Assembly (NCBI RefSeq): GCF_010731875.1
Contig: NZ_AP022595.1
Coordinates: 2,232,001-2,296,000, forward strand
Source of the DNA: Mycolicibacterium sarraceniae
GTDB lineage: Bacteria; Actinomycetota; Actinomycetes; Mycobacteriales; Mycobacteriaceae
Direction of reading: 5' to 3'
Length of the DNA: 64,000 bases
Below the pieces are notes generated by a model that saw only the letters and a list, made by a program, of their open reading frames with translations, was not told the DNA's origin and ran no database searches. Below, piece after piece: positions 56,338 to 64,000 of this stretch (positions within the stretch are counted from its first letter, which is position 1; the number at the start of each line of letters is the position of its first letter). The translations under genes and the position numbers were made by a program.

Positions 56338-57203
56338 CCGAGGCCTAAGGCCAGCGCGACCGCGACGGACCAGACCAGCATGGTCAGGCCGGTATCGCGC
56401 AGGACCGGGATGAGGTCACGGCCGCCGAGGCCGCGGCGCACCGGGCCGACCGCCCGCAGTGCCAGTGGGGTCGCGACCAATCCGGCTGCGCACCACGGGG
56501 TGGCCAGCATGAGCACCAGCGTCAGCACCCCGGCCAGCGCCAGCAGCGACTGGTAGAACACCCGGGTACGGCCGTCGCCGAGGCGCACTGCCAGGGTCAG
56601 CTTGCCCGCCACCCGATCGGTCGGGATATCGCGCAGGTTGTTGGCGACGAGCACCGCCGAGGAGAGCGCGCCCGTCGCGACGGCCATGGTCAGGCCGACC
56701 CAGTCCACCCGCAGCGCCTGGGTGTACTGCGTGCCCAGCACCGCGACGAGCCCGAAAAACACGAACACCGCGATCTCGCCGAAGCCGGCATAGCCGTATG
56801 GCCGCGAGCCGCCGGTGTACAGCCATGCCCCGGCGATACAGGCCGCTCCGACGGCGATCAGCCACGGGGCGCTGACGATGGCCAGTGCCAGGCCCGCGAC
56901 GGCGCCCACCCCGAGGCTGACGATCGCGGCGGTCAGCACTGCGCGCGGTGTCGCCAGCTTGGAGCCGACCAGCCGCAGCGGCCCGGCGCGTTCGTCATCG
57001 GTGCCGCGAATGCCGTCCGAATAGTCGTTGGCGAAGTTGACGCCGATGATCAGCGCGAGTGAAACGGTAAGTGCTAGCAGCGACTTCCACCACACGGCGC
57101 CGTGCAGCCAGGCGGCCGCACCCGTGCCCGCGATCACCGGCGCCACCGCGTTGGGCAGGGTTCTGGGCCGGGCTCCTTCGATCCATTGCGCGATGCTCGT
57201 CAT
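56334..57203 (-). CDS. menA: 1,4-dihydroxy-2-naphthoate polyprenyltransferase
   Basis: A 289-aa UbiA-family prenyltransferase that makes demethylmenaquinone in the membrane. The two Asp-rich motifs are [15 protein letters not shown] and [14 protein letters not shown]; about eight to nine helices follow the family pattern. ATG 57203 ([19 protein letters not shown]) is chosen because this N-terminus is conserved; the frame extends 20 residues further. Menaquinone connects it with the cytochrome genes nearby. Confidence 0.94.
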   Translation of the reverse strand: MTSIAQWIEGARPRTLPNAVAPVIAGTGAAAWLHGAVWWKSLLALTVSLALIIGVNFANDYSDGIRGTDDERAGPLRLVGSKLATPRAVLTAAIVSLGVGAVAGLALAIVSAPWLIAVGAACIAGAWLYTGGSRPYGYAGFGEIAVFVFFGLVAVLGTQYTQALRVDWVGLTMAVATGALSSAVLVANNLRDIPTDRVAGKLTLAVRLGDGRTRVFYQSLLALAGVLTLVLMLATPWCAAGLVATPLALRAVGPVRRGLGGRDLIPVLRDTGLTMLVWSVAVALALGLG

Positions 57204-57326
57204 GCTCGCAATCGTCGCACGCACCGACCGAGGTGACCCCCGGGGTTCACCGCCGAATGCCATCGGAAGTTTGCTGCACCCGCTTGTTACCGCCGCGTCA
57301 CCTGTAGCTGGCGGGTTCAGTCAGTG

Positions 57327-58015
57327 GTGCGTTCCACTGTTGCGACAGGGGTAGCGCTGGTAGGAGCCAGTGCAATTGCCTTGTCCCCGATTCAGCCAGT
57401 CGGTTTGGTCGCTTTGCCATTGTCGGGAGTCAACGCCCCCGCCCTCGTTTCGAACATCGCGGTCGAGCTCGCCGCGCAGCCCAACCCCATTGAAGCCTGA
57501 ATGGATGTCTTCACCAGGGCGGTGACAGCGCCCAGGTCATCGTAGATTCGTTCGGCGCCGGCGATTACGGCACTGCCGTCACGGCATTGATCAATCTCCC
57601 GGCGACCATCACGGGAGCGCTCATCAACGGCTACACGCCGCCCGGTGGTTCGATCATGCCCGGACTCCTGACCCCGCCGGACGAGAACGGCTTCAACGCA
57701 GGGATCTACTACACGCTGTTCGTGACTATTCCGAAGGCGATCGCCACGGCGATCACCCCTCCGGCAGCGCCTGCTGCGCCGCGGACTGCGAAGGCTGCCA
57801 GCAGTGCCGTCGCCACCGACGAGGCCGACGCCACCGACTCGACCGGCATCACCTCCGGGTCGCCGTCGGCCGGTAACAGCTCGCGGCCGAGCGGCAAGTC
57901 GGGTGCCAAGGTGACCAACAATGCCAAGCGGCCAGCGGGCGCCAAGGAGTCGACCGGCGCCAAGAGCGCCCGGGCCAACGCGGGCGCGGGCCGCAGCGGG
58001 AGCTCAACCAAGTAG
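57327..58015 (+). pseudogene. Decayed mycobacterial secreted protein
   Basis: A GTG-started signal-like N-terminus (RSTVATGVALVGASAIALSP, then ...SNIAVELAAQPNPIEA) stops at 57500. In another frame, from about 57507, family-like sequence resumes: QVIVDSFGAGDYGTAVTAL, LPATITGALINGYTPPG, LLTPPDENGF, then VTIPKAIATAI and a Ser/Lys-rich tail to 58015. Proteins of this pattern, ending in such tails, are common in environmental mycobacteria. The middle, normally over 100 residues, is missing. Confidence 0.7.
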
Positions 58016-58023
58016 ACCCTCCG

Positions 58024-58611
58024 ATGCATCATGACGATGCGGATAGCGGGTCCTCTGCCCAATGGGCAGAGGATCCGCTGTCGCGGAATGGGTGGGAACG
58101 CAAGGCGGCTGACGGTCGCCGGTCTGCGTATCAGCGGTATCTCAGCCTCGGCTTCGACGAGCTGGAAGCCAATGCGTGGTTGCATTTCGAACAGGTGTCC
58201 GCGGTGCGCGCCGTTGTGAATCGCGGTCTGCTGCGACACCACAAACTGAGTTTGGCGGCTCTTCAGCTGCTGGCGCACCTGAAGAGCAACGGCCCCAGCC
58301 AGATGGGTGCGCTCGCCGAATTGCTGATGGTCACCCCCAGTGCGTTGACCCAGCAGATCCAACGTCTCGAGGGGCGCCGGCTGGTGCGTCGCGATGCCAG
58401 CAGTGACGACGGACGACGGGTGCTGGCAACTATCACCACTGAGGGCATCGGATTGACCACGGCATCGTTGGAAACCTATGCCCGGTTGGTGCGCACCTAT
58501 TTTCTCGATGAACTGAGCAGGCGACAGACGATTGCCCTTGGGGACGGATGCCGACGGATCAGCGTCAGATTGAAGGCGGCCGATCCGACCCCTGACCTGC
58601 CGGAGAGCTAG
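58024..58611 (+). CDS. MarR family regulator
   Basis: A 195-aa MarR protein. The winged helix is LSLAALQLLAHLKSNGPSQM, ALAELLMVTPSALTQQIQRL, then RRLVRRDASSDDGRRVLAT, with a C-terminal dimerisation helix. No cysteine sits in a typical redox position, so peroxide sensing is not evident. It lies 266 bp before ahpC and could control it, but this is inference. Confidence 0.85.
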   Translation: MHHDDADSGSSAQWAEDPLSRNGWERKAADGRRSAYQRYLSLGFDELEANAWLHFEQVSAVRAVVNRGLLRHHKLSLAALQLLAHLKSNGPSQMGALAELLMVTPSALTQQIQRLEGRRLVRRDASSDDGRRVLATITTEGIGLTTASLETYARLVRTYFLDELSRRQTIALGDGCRRISVRLKAADPTPDLPES

Positions 58612-58829
58612 CGCGATCAGGGCAGCCGATCGCCCCATACGGCGCGAGCCGAGTGTGCCGATCACCATCGGATGTGTCGGCTACCACGAGGTGGCTTTCC
58701 GCCCGCGCCAGCCACATCGGTAAATACGTGTGCCGCGTGGGTATTTGAAGTCCGTGAGGGCGGTCTGCGAAACTGGTGACAATGGTCACCTTCGGGCGCG
58801 GGGGCCTTACCTACCTGCGCCCCTCCTGG

Positions 58830-58835
58830 CATAAT
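58830..58835 (+). promoter_or_regulatory. ahpC promoter -10 (CATAAT)
   Basis: CATAAT is close to the TATAAT consensus. CTTACC at 58806-58811 lies 18 bp upstream and could serve as the -35. The palindrome at 58836 begins immediately downstream, covering the expected start of transcription. Confidence 0.5.
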
Positions 58836-58850
58836 CTGGAATTGTTCCAG
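58836..58850 (+). promoter_or_regulatory. CTGGAA-TTG-TTCCAG palindrome at the ahpC promoter
   Basis: A perfect 6-bp inverted repeat covering the predicted transcription start of ahpC, 27 bp before its ATG. The position suits a repressor. A similar GGAA/TTCC core occurs before hemA. Confidence 0.55.
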
Positions 58851-58877
58851 TTTAGACCTCGAGGAGTGGTGACAATC

Positions 58878-59465
58878 ATGGCGCTATTGACAATCGGCGA
58901 TCAGTTCCCGGCCTACGACCTGAAGGCAGTCGTCGGCGGCGACCTGTCCAAGGTTGACGCCAAGCAGCCCGACGACTACTTCATCCAGGTGACGAGCTCG
59001 GACAGCCCTGGTAAGTGGCGCATTATCTTCTTCTGGCCCAAGGACTTCACGTTTGTGTGCCCGACCGAGATCGCGGCTTTCGGCAAGCTGAACGACGAGT
59101 TCGAGGACCGCGACGCGCAGGTTCTCGGGGTGTCGGTGGACAACGAGTTCGTCCACTTCCAATGGCGCGCGCAGCACGAGGATCTCAAGAAGCTGCCGTT
59201 CCCGATGGTGGCGGACCTCAAGCGCGAGCTCTGCTCGGCGACCGGCGTGCTCAACGCCGACGGCGTCGCGGATCGCGCGACCTTCATCGTCGACCCCAAC
59301 AACGAGATTCAATTCGTGTCGGTGACCGCCGGCTCGGTCGGCCGCAACGTCGATGAGGTGTTGCGCGTGCTCGACGCACTGCAGTCCGACGAGCTGTGCG
59401 CGTGCAACTGGAAGAAGGGTGACCCGACGATCGACGCCGGCGAGCTACTGGCCGAGGCGGTCTGA
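58878..59465 (+). CDS. ahpC: Alkyl hydroperoxide reductase AhpC
   Basis: A 195-aa peroxiredoxin that reduces peroxides and peroxynitrite. The peroxidatic cysteine is in [14 protein letters not shown] (near residue 61) and the two resolving cysteines are in [13 protein letters not shown] near the C-terminus, as in M. tuberculosis. ATG 58878 with GAGGAGTGG upstream. Electrons come from AhpD encoded next. Confidence 0.97.
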   Translation: MALLTIGDQFPAYDLKAVVGGDLSKVDAKQPDDYFIQVTSSDSPGKWRIIFFWPKDFTFVCPTEIAAFGKLNDEFEDRDAQVLGVSVDNEFVHFQWRAQHEDLKKLPFPMVADLKRELCSATGVLNADGVADRATFIVDPNNEIQFVSVTAGSVGRNVDEVLRVLDALQSDELCACNWKKGDPTIDAGELLAEAV

Positions 59466-59467
59466 GC

Positions 59468-60001
59468 ATGAGCATCGACGCCGTTAAAGAGGCAATGCCG
59501 GAGTACGCCAAGGATCTCAAGCTCAATCTCGGAAGCATTGTCCGGTCGACCGAGCTGACCGAACAGCAGTTGTGGGGCGCTCTGGTGGCCACTGCCGCGG
59601 CGAGCAAGTCCGAACAGCTGCTGCGCGAGGTCACCGAGGACGCCTTGGATGTATTGAGCGAGGAGGCGTACCACGCCGCGCTCGGTGCCGCCGCCATCAT
59701 GGGGATGAACAACGTGTTCTACCGCACCAAGCATCAGCTCGACGGCCGCTACGACGATCTGCGGGCCGGGCTACGGATGAACATCATCGCCAATCCTGGT
59801 GTGGACAAAGCGGATTTCGAGCTGTGGTCGCTGGCGGTGTCGGCGATCAACGGATGTGATCAGTGTCTGGCGGCACACGAGAAGGAGCTTCGCGACGCCG
59901 ACGTGTCCCGGACGGTGATCTTCGAAGCCATCCGGCTCGCGTCGATCGTGTCCGGCGTCGCGCAGGCGCTTCTCACAACGCAGGCGCTGGCCACCGCCTG
60001 A
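59468..60001 (+). CDS. ahpD: Alkyl hydroperoxide reductase AhpD
   Basis: A 177-aa AhpD carboxymuconolactone-decarboxylase fold protein. It transfers electrons from lipoamide-containing proteins to AhpC. The redox relay [12 protein letters not shown] (Cys-x2-Cys-x3-His) is intact, and the upstream [21 protein letters not shown] is conserved. It starts 2 bp after the ahpC stop. Confidence 0.96.
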   Translation: MSIDAVKEAMPEYAKDLKLNLGSIVRSTELTEQQLWGALVATAAASKSEQLLREVTEDALDVLSEEAYHAALGAAAIMGMNNVFYRTKHQLDGRYDDLRAGLRMNIIANPGVDKADFELWSLAVSAINGCDQCLAAHEKELRDADVSRTVIFEAIRLASIVSGVAQALLTTQALATA

Positions 60002-60012
60002 CCAAAACGGAT

Positions 60013-60060
60013 GCTCGGCACTCTTCCCAACCCGCTAGTTGGTTGGGGAGGGTGCCGAGC
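60013..60060 (+). terminator. Long stem-loop after ahpD
   Basis: GCTCGGCACTCTTCCCAAC pairs with GTTGGGGAGGGTGCCGAGC over 19 bp (two G-U pairs) around a 10-base loop. No U-run follows; the next gene starts only 14 bases later. It could terminate ahpCD transcripts or be a leader element for the downstream oxidoreductase gene. Confidence 0.6.
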
Positions 60061-60074
60061 GCATACTGGGCATC

Positions 60075-61199
60075 GTGAAGACCGAGATCTGCGACCAGTT
60101 CGGCATCGAGTTCCCCCTGTTCGCCTTCAGTCACTGCCGCGATGTCGTCGCGGCGGTGACGAACGCCGGCGGGTTCGGCGTGCTGGGCGGCACCGCGTTC
60201 CGTCCGGATCAACTCGACCAGGAGCTGAGCTGGATCGACGAACAGGTCAAGGGCAAGCCCTATGGCGTCGACATCATCGTGCCCGCCAAGTTCGAGGGCA
60301 AGGGTGAGAACCTGTCGTTCGATCAGCTCACCGAACGCATCCCTGAGGACGTCCGCAATTTCATCGACGAACTGCTGGCTGAACACGACATCGACATCAG
60401 CGACCAGCCGCGGGTAGCCGCGTCATCGCTGAGTGGGAACACCGGCGCCAGTCTGCTCGAAGTCGCATTGAATCATCCGATCAAGTTGATGGCCAATGCA
60501 CTTGGCGTACCGCCGGACTACATGATCGAGGCCGGCAAGCAAACCGGCATTCCGGTTGCCGCACTCGTCGGCGCGAAGGAACACGCCATCAAACAGGTGA
60601 ACGCGGGCGTGGACCTCATCGTCGCGCAAGGCACCGAGGCCGGCGGCCACTGCGGTGAGGTGACCACCCTGGTGCTCATCCCCGAGGTCATCGAGGCCAT
60701 CAAACCGATCCGGGAAGTGCCTGTGCTGGCGGCCGGCGGCATTGTGACCGGGCGGCAGATGGCCGCCTCGGTGGCCCTCGGTGCCGCGGGAGCGTGGACG
60801 GGTTCGGTGTGGCTGACCACCGAGGAGGCCGAGACCGCTCCGCACACCGTGCAAAAGTTCCTGGCGGCGTCATCCCGAGACACGGTCCGCTCGGCCGGGC
60901 GTACCGGAAAGCCGTCCCGGCAACTGGTTTCGGACTGGACCGACGCCTGGGCGCCGCACGAGGGCGGTCGCCAACCGTTGCCATTGCCGTTGCAAAACAT
61001 GATCGCCGAGCCGGTGCTGCGCCGAATCGACAAGCTGGCCGAGGGTGGCCATCCGGGAGCTCAGGCGCTGGCGACATACTTCGTCGGTCAGGGGGTGGGC
61101 CTGATGAACAAGGTCAAGCCAGCCCGTGAGGTGGTGCTGGAGTTCATCGAGGATTACCTCGCCGCGGCCGAGCGGCTGAGCAGCTCACTCGGCGACTGA
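60075..61199 (+). CDS. Nitronate monooxygenase family flavoprotein
   Basis: A 374-aa FMN-dependent TIM barrel of the NMO/2-nitropropane dioxygenase family. FPLFAFSHCRDVVAAVTNAG, the catalytic histidine in VAQGTEAGGHCGEV, and the FMN phosphate site VLAAGGIVTGRQMAAS and GAAGAWTGSVWL are present. GTG 60075 has no clear ribosome site; it follows the stem-loop. The exact substrate is uncertain since related proteins include enoyl reductases. Confidence 0.85.
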   Translation: MKTEICDQFGIEFPLFAFSHCRDVVAAVTNAGGFGVLGGTAFRPDQLDQELSWIDEQVKGKPYGVDIIVPAKFEGKGENLSFDQLTERIPEDVRNFIDELLAEHDIDISDQPRVAASSLSGNTGASLLEVALNHPIKLMANALGVPPDYMIEAGKQTGIPVAALVGAKEHAIKQVNAGVDLIVAQGTEAGGHCGEVTTLVLIPEVIEAIKPIREVPVLAAGGIVTGRQMAASVALGAAGAWTGSVWLTTEEAETAPHTVQKFLAASSRDTVRSAGRTGKPSRQLVSDWTDAWAPHEGGRQPLPLPLQNMIAEPVLRRIDKLAEGGHPGAQALATYFVGQGVGLMNKVKPAREVVLEFIEDYLAAAERLSSSLGD

Positions 61200-61200
61200 T

Positions 61201-61821
61201 CTACAGACCCTTCGGGGCACTCTGTACCGCCTGCACGGCCTCAGGATCACCGGTGTAGTCGACGCGAGCCAGCCGTCCGGTCGAGAACAGCAATAACTCC
61301 TCAGGCGCACCGGTCACCGTTACCGCCGGTCCGTGGCCGGCGATCAGCACCGTTTCGCCGTCTGGGGTGCGCAACTGTACCCGGGCGGGCATCTTCGACA
61401 GGGTGAGCCGGGCCATCATCGACAGGGTGCGGCGCAGCCTGCCGACCAGATCTGAGTCCAGCGTCCGTGGTTCCCAGTCCGGCTGGGCGCGGCGAATGTC
61501 CTCGTGATGGATGAACATCTCGGCGACGTTGGCTACCGAGTCGATGAGTTTGAGCGGCGAATACAGCGGCGGGCCTGCGGCCACCTTGTTCACCAGGTCG
61601 TCCCATTCGGTGTGTTCGGCCACCTCGTCTTGGACGCGGGCGGTGTGGGGCGCGAACCGGGGGATGAGGATGCCTGGCGCGGCGTCGACGCGATATTCGC
61701 GAACCATCAAGTGTGCGGCGAGGTCTCGGGCGTCCCAGCCCTCGCACAACGTCGGTGCGTCGGGTCCGACCTCGCGCAGGGCGGTGATCAGGGCGGCGCG
61801 TTCGCGCTGGGCTACGGACAT
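61201..61821 (-). CDS. TIGR03085 family metal-binding protein
   Basis: A 206-aa DinB/maleylpyruvate isomerase-like protein. LCEGWDARDLAAHLMVREYR supplies one His and the fold signature, AEMFIHHEDIRRAQPDW the metal histidines, and the C-terminal domain ends GDPEAVQAVQSAPKG. Members probably use thiols such as mycothiol, but this branch is untested. ATG 61821; the remnant kinase upstream runs into its start. Confidence 0.85.
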   Translation of the reverse strand: MSVAQRERAALITALREVGPDAPTLCEGWDARDLAAHLMVREYRVDAAPGILIPRFAPHTARVQDEVAEHTEWDDLVNKVAAGPPLYSPLKLIDSVANVAEMFIHHEDIRRAQPDWEPRTLDSDLVGRLRRTLSMMARLTLSKMPARVQLRTPDGETVLIAGHGPAVTVTGAPEELLLFSTGRLARVDYTGDPEAVQAVQSAPKGL

Positions 61822-62590
61822 GTCGATCTCCCTCTTCCGCCGACGAAGACTGCCGACGTGTCCAGGCTACCGACCGACCACTCGGCCAGCGGCAGCCGTA
61901 CCTCGAATCGAGCCCCGGCGGCGGTGTTGAGAGCCGACAGCGTTCCGCGGTGCGCCTGCACCAGCCCGGCCGCGATCGCCAGCCTCAGGCCAGAACCGCT
62001 TGGCAGCGATGAATCATCCCGCGGGACAAGACTATTCGAGCCGCCGTAGGCGATGTCTAAGACGCGCGGTAGATCACCTCGTCGAGTGTCACCTTGTCGT
62101 ATGGCGCACGCACGGCACCCGCGTCGATGTTCGACATCTCGAACAGGTCATCGACCATTTCGGAGAGTCGGATTGGTTCGTGCTCAATGTGTTTCGCTTG
62201 TATTCGGATCTCGTCACCCCTGACCAGCCCATCGACGATGGCCTCGGACAATGCCTGGATGCCCGCCAGGGGGGTGCGAAGGTTATGGCTGACGAACGCA
62301 ACCGGCTGTCGTCGGGACTCTTCGGCCATCCGCTCAGACTCCCGAATCTCCCTTTCCCATACCGTCCGTCGTGCTTGGTGGCGCGCCAACATCACCGCTG
62401 CCGGCAGCGTCACGATCGCCACGATGACCAACACGAGGGCGGTCGACGCGAACGTGCTGGTGATCATGAAGCCGCTGGTGCCCAGCACTCCGGTCAGTGT
62501 GGCCAGGGTCGGGATCAACACCAGCACCGCCATCGTGACGGCTCGATCCTCAAGACGTTCACGCTCGGCGAGCTCGCGGCAATGCGGCAA
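61812..62590 (-). pseudogene. Sensor histidine kinase with internal deletion
   Basis: The minus strand first encodes two helices (MAVLVLIPTLATLTGVLG and STALVLVIVAIVTLPAAVML) and a HisKA site in VAFVSHNLRTPLAGIQAL, ending TLDEVIYRAS at a stop (62057). A few bases on, in another frame, comes the kinase C-terminus DIAYGGSNSLVPRDD, SGSGLRLAIAAGLVQAHRG and FEVRLPLAEW. The N-box part of the ATPase domain (around 90 residues) is gone. The 5' end abuts the molybdopterin remnant. Nonfunctional. Confidence 0.8.
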
Positions 62591-62914
62591 ACCACCTACC
62601 GGCTACCCATTGCGTGTGTCGAGGGTTGGAGCGTCACCGCTGGTTGGACCGGTGTTGTGCTGGCTGATCTGCTCGGGGAGGTTGGCGGTGCGCGCGAGTC
62701 CGACGTGCAGATAATCTCACTGGAGCCGCCGGGGCCGTACTCCTGGACGGTGTTGCCGGCGCGCCACGCTCGCGATTCGCAGATGCTGATCGTACTCACA
62801 CTCAATGGTCAAACCCTGGATAGCGATCACGGCTACCCAGGTAGGCTGGTCGCGCCGACGAGACCCGGTGTGCTGCAGACCAAATGGTTGTCCAGAATCG
62901 AGGTGGTGGCGTGA
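62530..62914 (+). pseudogene. C-terminal remnant of a YedY/sulfite-oxidase-like molybdopterin protein
   Basis: The plus strand contains FTLGELAAMRQTTYRLPIAC and VEGWSVTAGWTGVVLADLL, then LTLNGQTLDSDHGYPGRLV and PTRPGVLQTKWLSRIEV. This is the C-terminal part of the molybdopterin oxidoreductase family, including the invariant region around the cysteine. The N-terminal two thirds are missing at the junction with the kinase remnant, so it cannot be active. Confidence 0.75.
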
Positions 62915-63429
62915 CGTCGACCAGAGTGTTTCTGGTTGCTCTGGGGCTGGCGCTGGGCGCCTACGGTGTCGTGCTGGTGGCGGACAACTCCTCGCAGGTC
63001 ATCGTCCGCATCGTGGTCTGGGCGTTGATCGGGGTGCTGCTGCACGATGCGGTGTTCGCGCCGGTGTGCGTCGCCCTCGGTTTCGCCGCACGGCGGATCC
63101 TTCCGCACAGGTGGTGGACGCCGGTGCTGGTGGCCGCGCTGATGACGGTAGTCCTGGTGCTGCTCGCCATTCCCGTGTACGACAAGCCTGGAGTGCGCCT
63201 GGACAACCTCAGTGTGCTCGACCGCAACTATGAAGCGGGTTTCTGGATCGCCCTCGGGGTGGTGTGGGGTTCCGCGCTGCTCTATCTGGTCGGTGACCGG
63301 GTGTTACCAGTTGGTCAAGATGAAGTCGTTGAGCGCCAGAGCGCCGATGACGTTCAGGGCCAGCCACCAACGCTGGGCCCGGATGGGCAGCAGAGCGCCG
63401 GCGGCGGTGAGCCACACCTCGAACGGTAA
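62911..63429 (+). CDS. Membrane protein associated with molybdopterin oxidoreductase
   Basis: A 172-aa frame starting at GTG 62911, overlapping the molybdopterin stop. Four helices are visible: VFLVALGLALGAYGVVLVA, VIVRIVVWALIGVLLHDAVF, WWTPVLVAALMTVVLVLLA and FWIALGVVWGSALLYLVG. The last ~45 residues (after VLPVGQDEVVERQ) lie over the antisense remnant and are not protein-like, so the C-terminus may be disrupted. Possibly nonfunctional without its partner. Confidence 0.6.
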   Translation: MTSTRVFLVALGLALGAYGVVLVADNSSQVIVRIVVWALIGVLLHDAVFAPVCVALGFAARRILPHRWWTPVLVAALMTVVLVLLAIPVYDKPGVRLDNLSVLDRNYEAGFWIALGVVWGSALLYLVGDRVLPVGQDEVVERQSADDVQGQPPTLGPDGQQSAGGGEPHLER

Positions 63430-63650
63430 CCAGATACGTTCGGTTGCGGCCTTCGACAACATCGACAGGTCGGCGAAGGCAATCGCACACCACCGCCAGT
63501 GCGCCCAGCGCCGCGGGAACCAGTGCGGCCGCCGCACAGATCAACGCTGCCGCTGCGAGGATGGCGATCAGCGCCAGGCCGTAGGCGAGGGCGCCGACGG
63601 TGGCCGCGATCGCCTCCCTGCGACCGACGCTTACAAGCTTCCAGCGTCCG
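63304..63650 (-). pseudogene. C-terminal remnant of an integral membrane protein (mannosyltransferase-like)
   Basis: The minus strand encodes two pieces in different frames: EAIAATVGALAYGLALIAIL and AAALICAAAALVPAALGAL, then ADLSMLSKAATERIWLPFEV to WLALNVIGALALNDFILTNW. The LSKAxTERIWLPF segment is typical of the end of large actinobacterial glycosyltransferase-like membrane proteins (Rv0541c type). Some 300-400 N-terminal residues are absent, and a frameshift lies near 63500. Nonfunctional. Confidence 0.65.
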
Positions 63651-63656
63651 GTGTGT

Positions 63657-64000
63657 TCAGCCGCCCCAGGACGACCACTGCCCGACTTCCACCGCGATCA
63701 CCGGGCCGTCCAGCGCAACATATTGGTATTGAGGATATTTCGCGTGTAGCAGCTCGTATCCGCGGTCACACGCCGGACCGCTGTGATGGATCGTCGCGAT
63801 CCCGTCAGCCCGCACCCACCACAGTTGCGACCAGTCGTCGTCGTAGTGGTCGACCAGGATGCTCACCCCGGGGTTGGCTTCGATATTGGCCAGGCGCCGC
63901 AGCCGTTGGCTGCTTTTCGGCTTACCGTCCACAGCGGTGTACACGGTCGATTCCGCTACCGCGAACACGATCGGCACCAGGTGCGGGGGGCCGTCGGGAG
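63657..64000 (-). CDS. PPOX-type F420-dependent oxidoreductase, 5' end cut by window
   Basis: The minus-strand frame is open to the window end, so the N-terminus is missing. Visible parts are [60 protein letters not shown] and a C-terminal [17 protein letters not shown]. This is the split-barrel fold of TIGR03668-like PPOX-class enzymes that use F420. The last residues (GQWSSWGG) are as expected. Substrate unknown. Confidence 0.8.
   Translation of the reverse strand, partial: PDGPPHLVPIVFAVAESTVYTAVDGKPKSSQRLRRLANIEANPGVSILVDHYDDDWSQLWWVRADGIATIHHSGPACDRGYELLHAKYPQYQYVALDGPVIAVEVGQWSSWGG

Noticed and set aside
1..64000. CRISPR arrays, tRNA or rRNA genes
   Set aside because: No spaced direct-repeat array of CRISPR type and no cloverleaf or rRNA-like sequence was recognised by eye; the 10-bp array at 23224 has no spacers.

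Overview
The window is a GC-rich actinobacterial chromosome segment. Gene order and protein content identify it as Mycobacterium sensu lato, most likely a rapidly growing environmental (Mycolicibacterium-type) species. Mycobacterial markers include HbhA, mycothiol glycosyltransferase MshA, SenX3-RegX3, the LprQ-type L,D-transpeptidase, ribosomal protein bS22, AhpC-AhpD, MenA and the CcdA-ResB-CcsB system. From about 0.8 to 57 kb the backbone follows the M. tuberculosis Rv0472c-Rv0534c order, with local gains and losses.

Layout: 0-10 kb: a cut metallopeptidase gene, TetR/DUF445 pair, XRE regulator, hbhA, deoC, a minus-strand block (DUF2993, nitrilase, methyltransferase-like, two DUF2505) and murB. 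10-13 kb: a secreted Ala/Ser-rich protein, then a complete IS1380-family element with target duplication but a frameshifted transposase. 13-22 kb: lprQ, an SDR, then a short polycysteine ORF ahead of a ROK regulator and mshA, YbjN-like, gpm1, senX3-regX3. 21.8-26.4 kb: an accessory island with IS debris, a chimeric Vsr/toxin-like ORF, a five-unit 10-bp repeat array, a C5 cytosine methyltransferase, a GIY-YIG nuclease and a small double CxCxxC protein. 26-36 kb: ppx, proC, an excisionase-type HTH, bS22, an epimerase-like protein, acyltransferase, hydratase and SerB1-like phosphatase. 36-43 kb: glutaredoxin-like gene, hemACDB and small membrane proteins. 43-49 kb: pseudogenes flanking a copper ATPase with a CsoR-type operator, an MpaB-like/TetR pair and a Rieske/nitroreductase scar. 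49-57 kb: hemL, phosphatase, cytochrome c maturation genes, a frameshifted MinD-like gene, DUF4229 and menA. 57-64 kb: a decayed surface protein, MarR, ahpCD, a flavin oxidoreductase, then several truncated genes and a PPOX-type oxidoreductase running off the end.

Three themes link the genes. Heme and respiration: hemACDB, hemL, TlpA-CcdA-ResB-CcsB and menA. Thiol and peroxide homeostasis: mshA, a glutaredoxin-like protein, ahpCD. Genome flux: one IS, a chimeric IS remnant, a restriction-modification island and at least six decaying genes, several of them with fused junctions. The most interesting items are the polycysteine leader ORF upstream of the ROK-mshA operon, the helically phased repeat array in the divergent promoter of the modification island, and the Vsr/toxin-like chimera. 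All family names come from motif recognition by eye; no database search was run.
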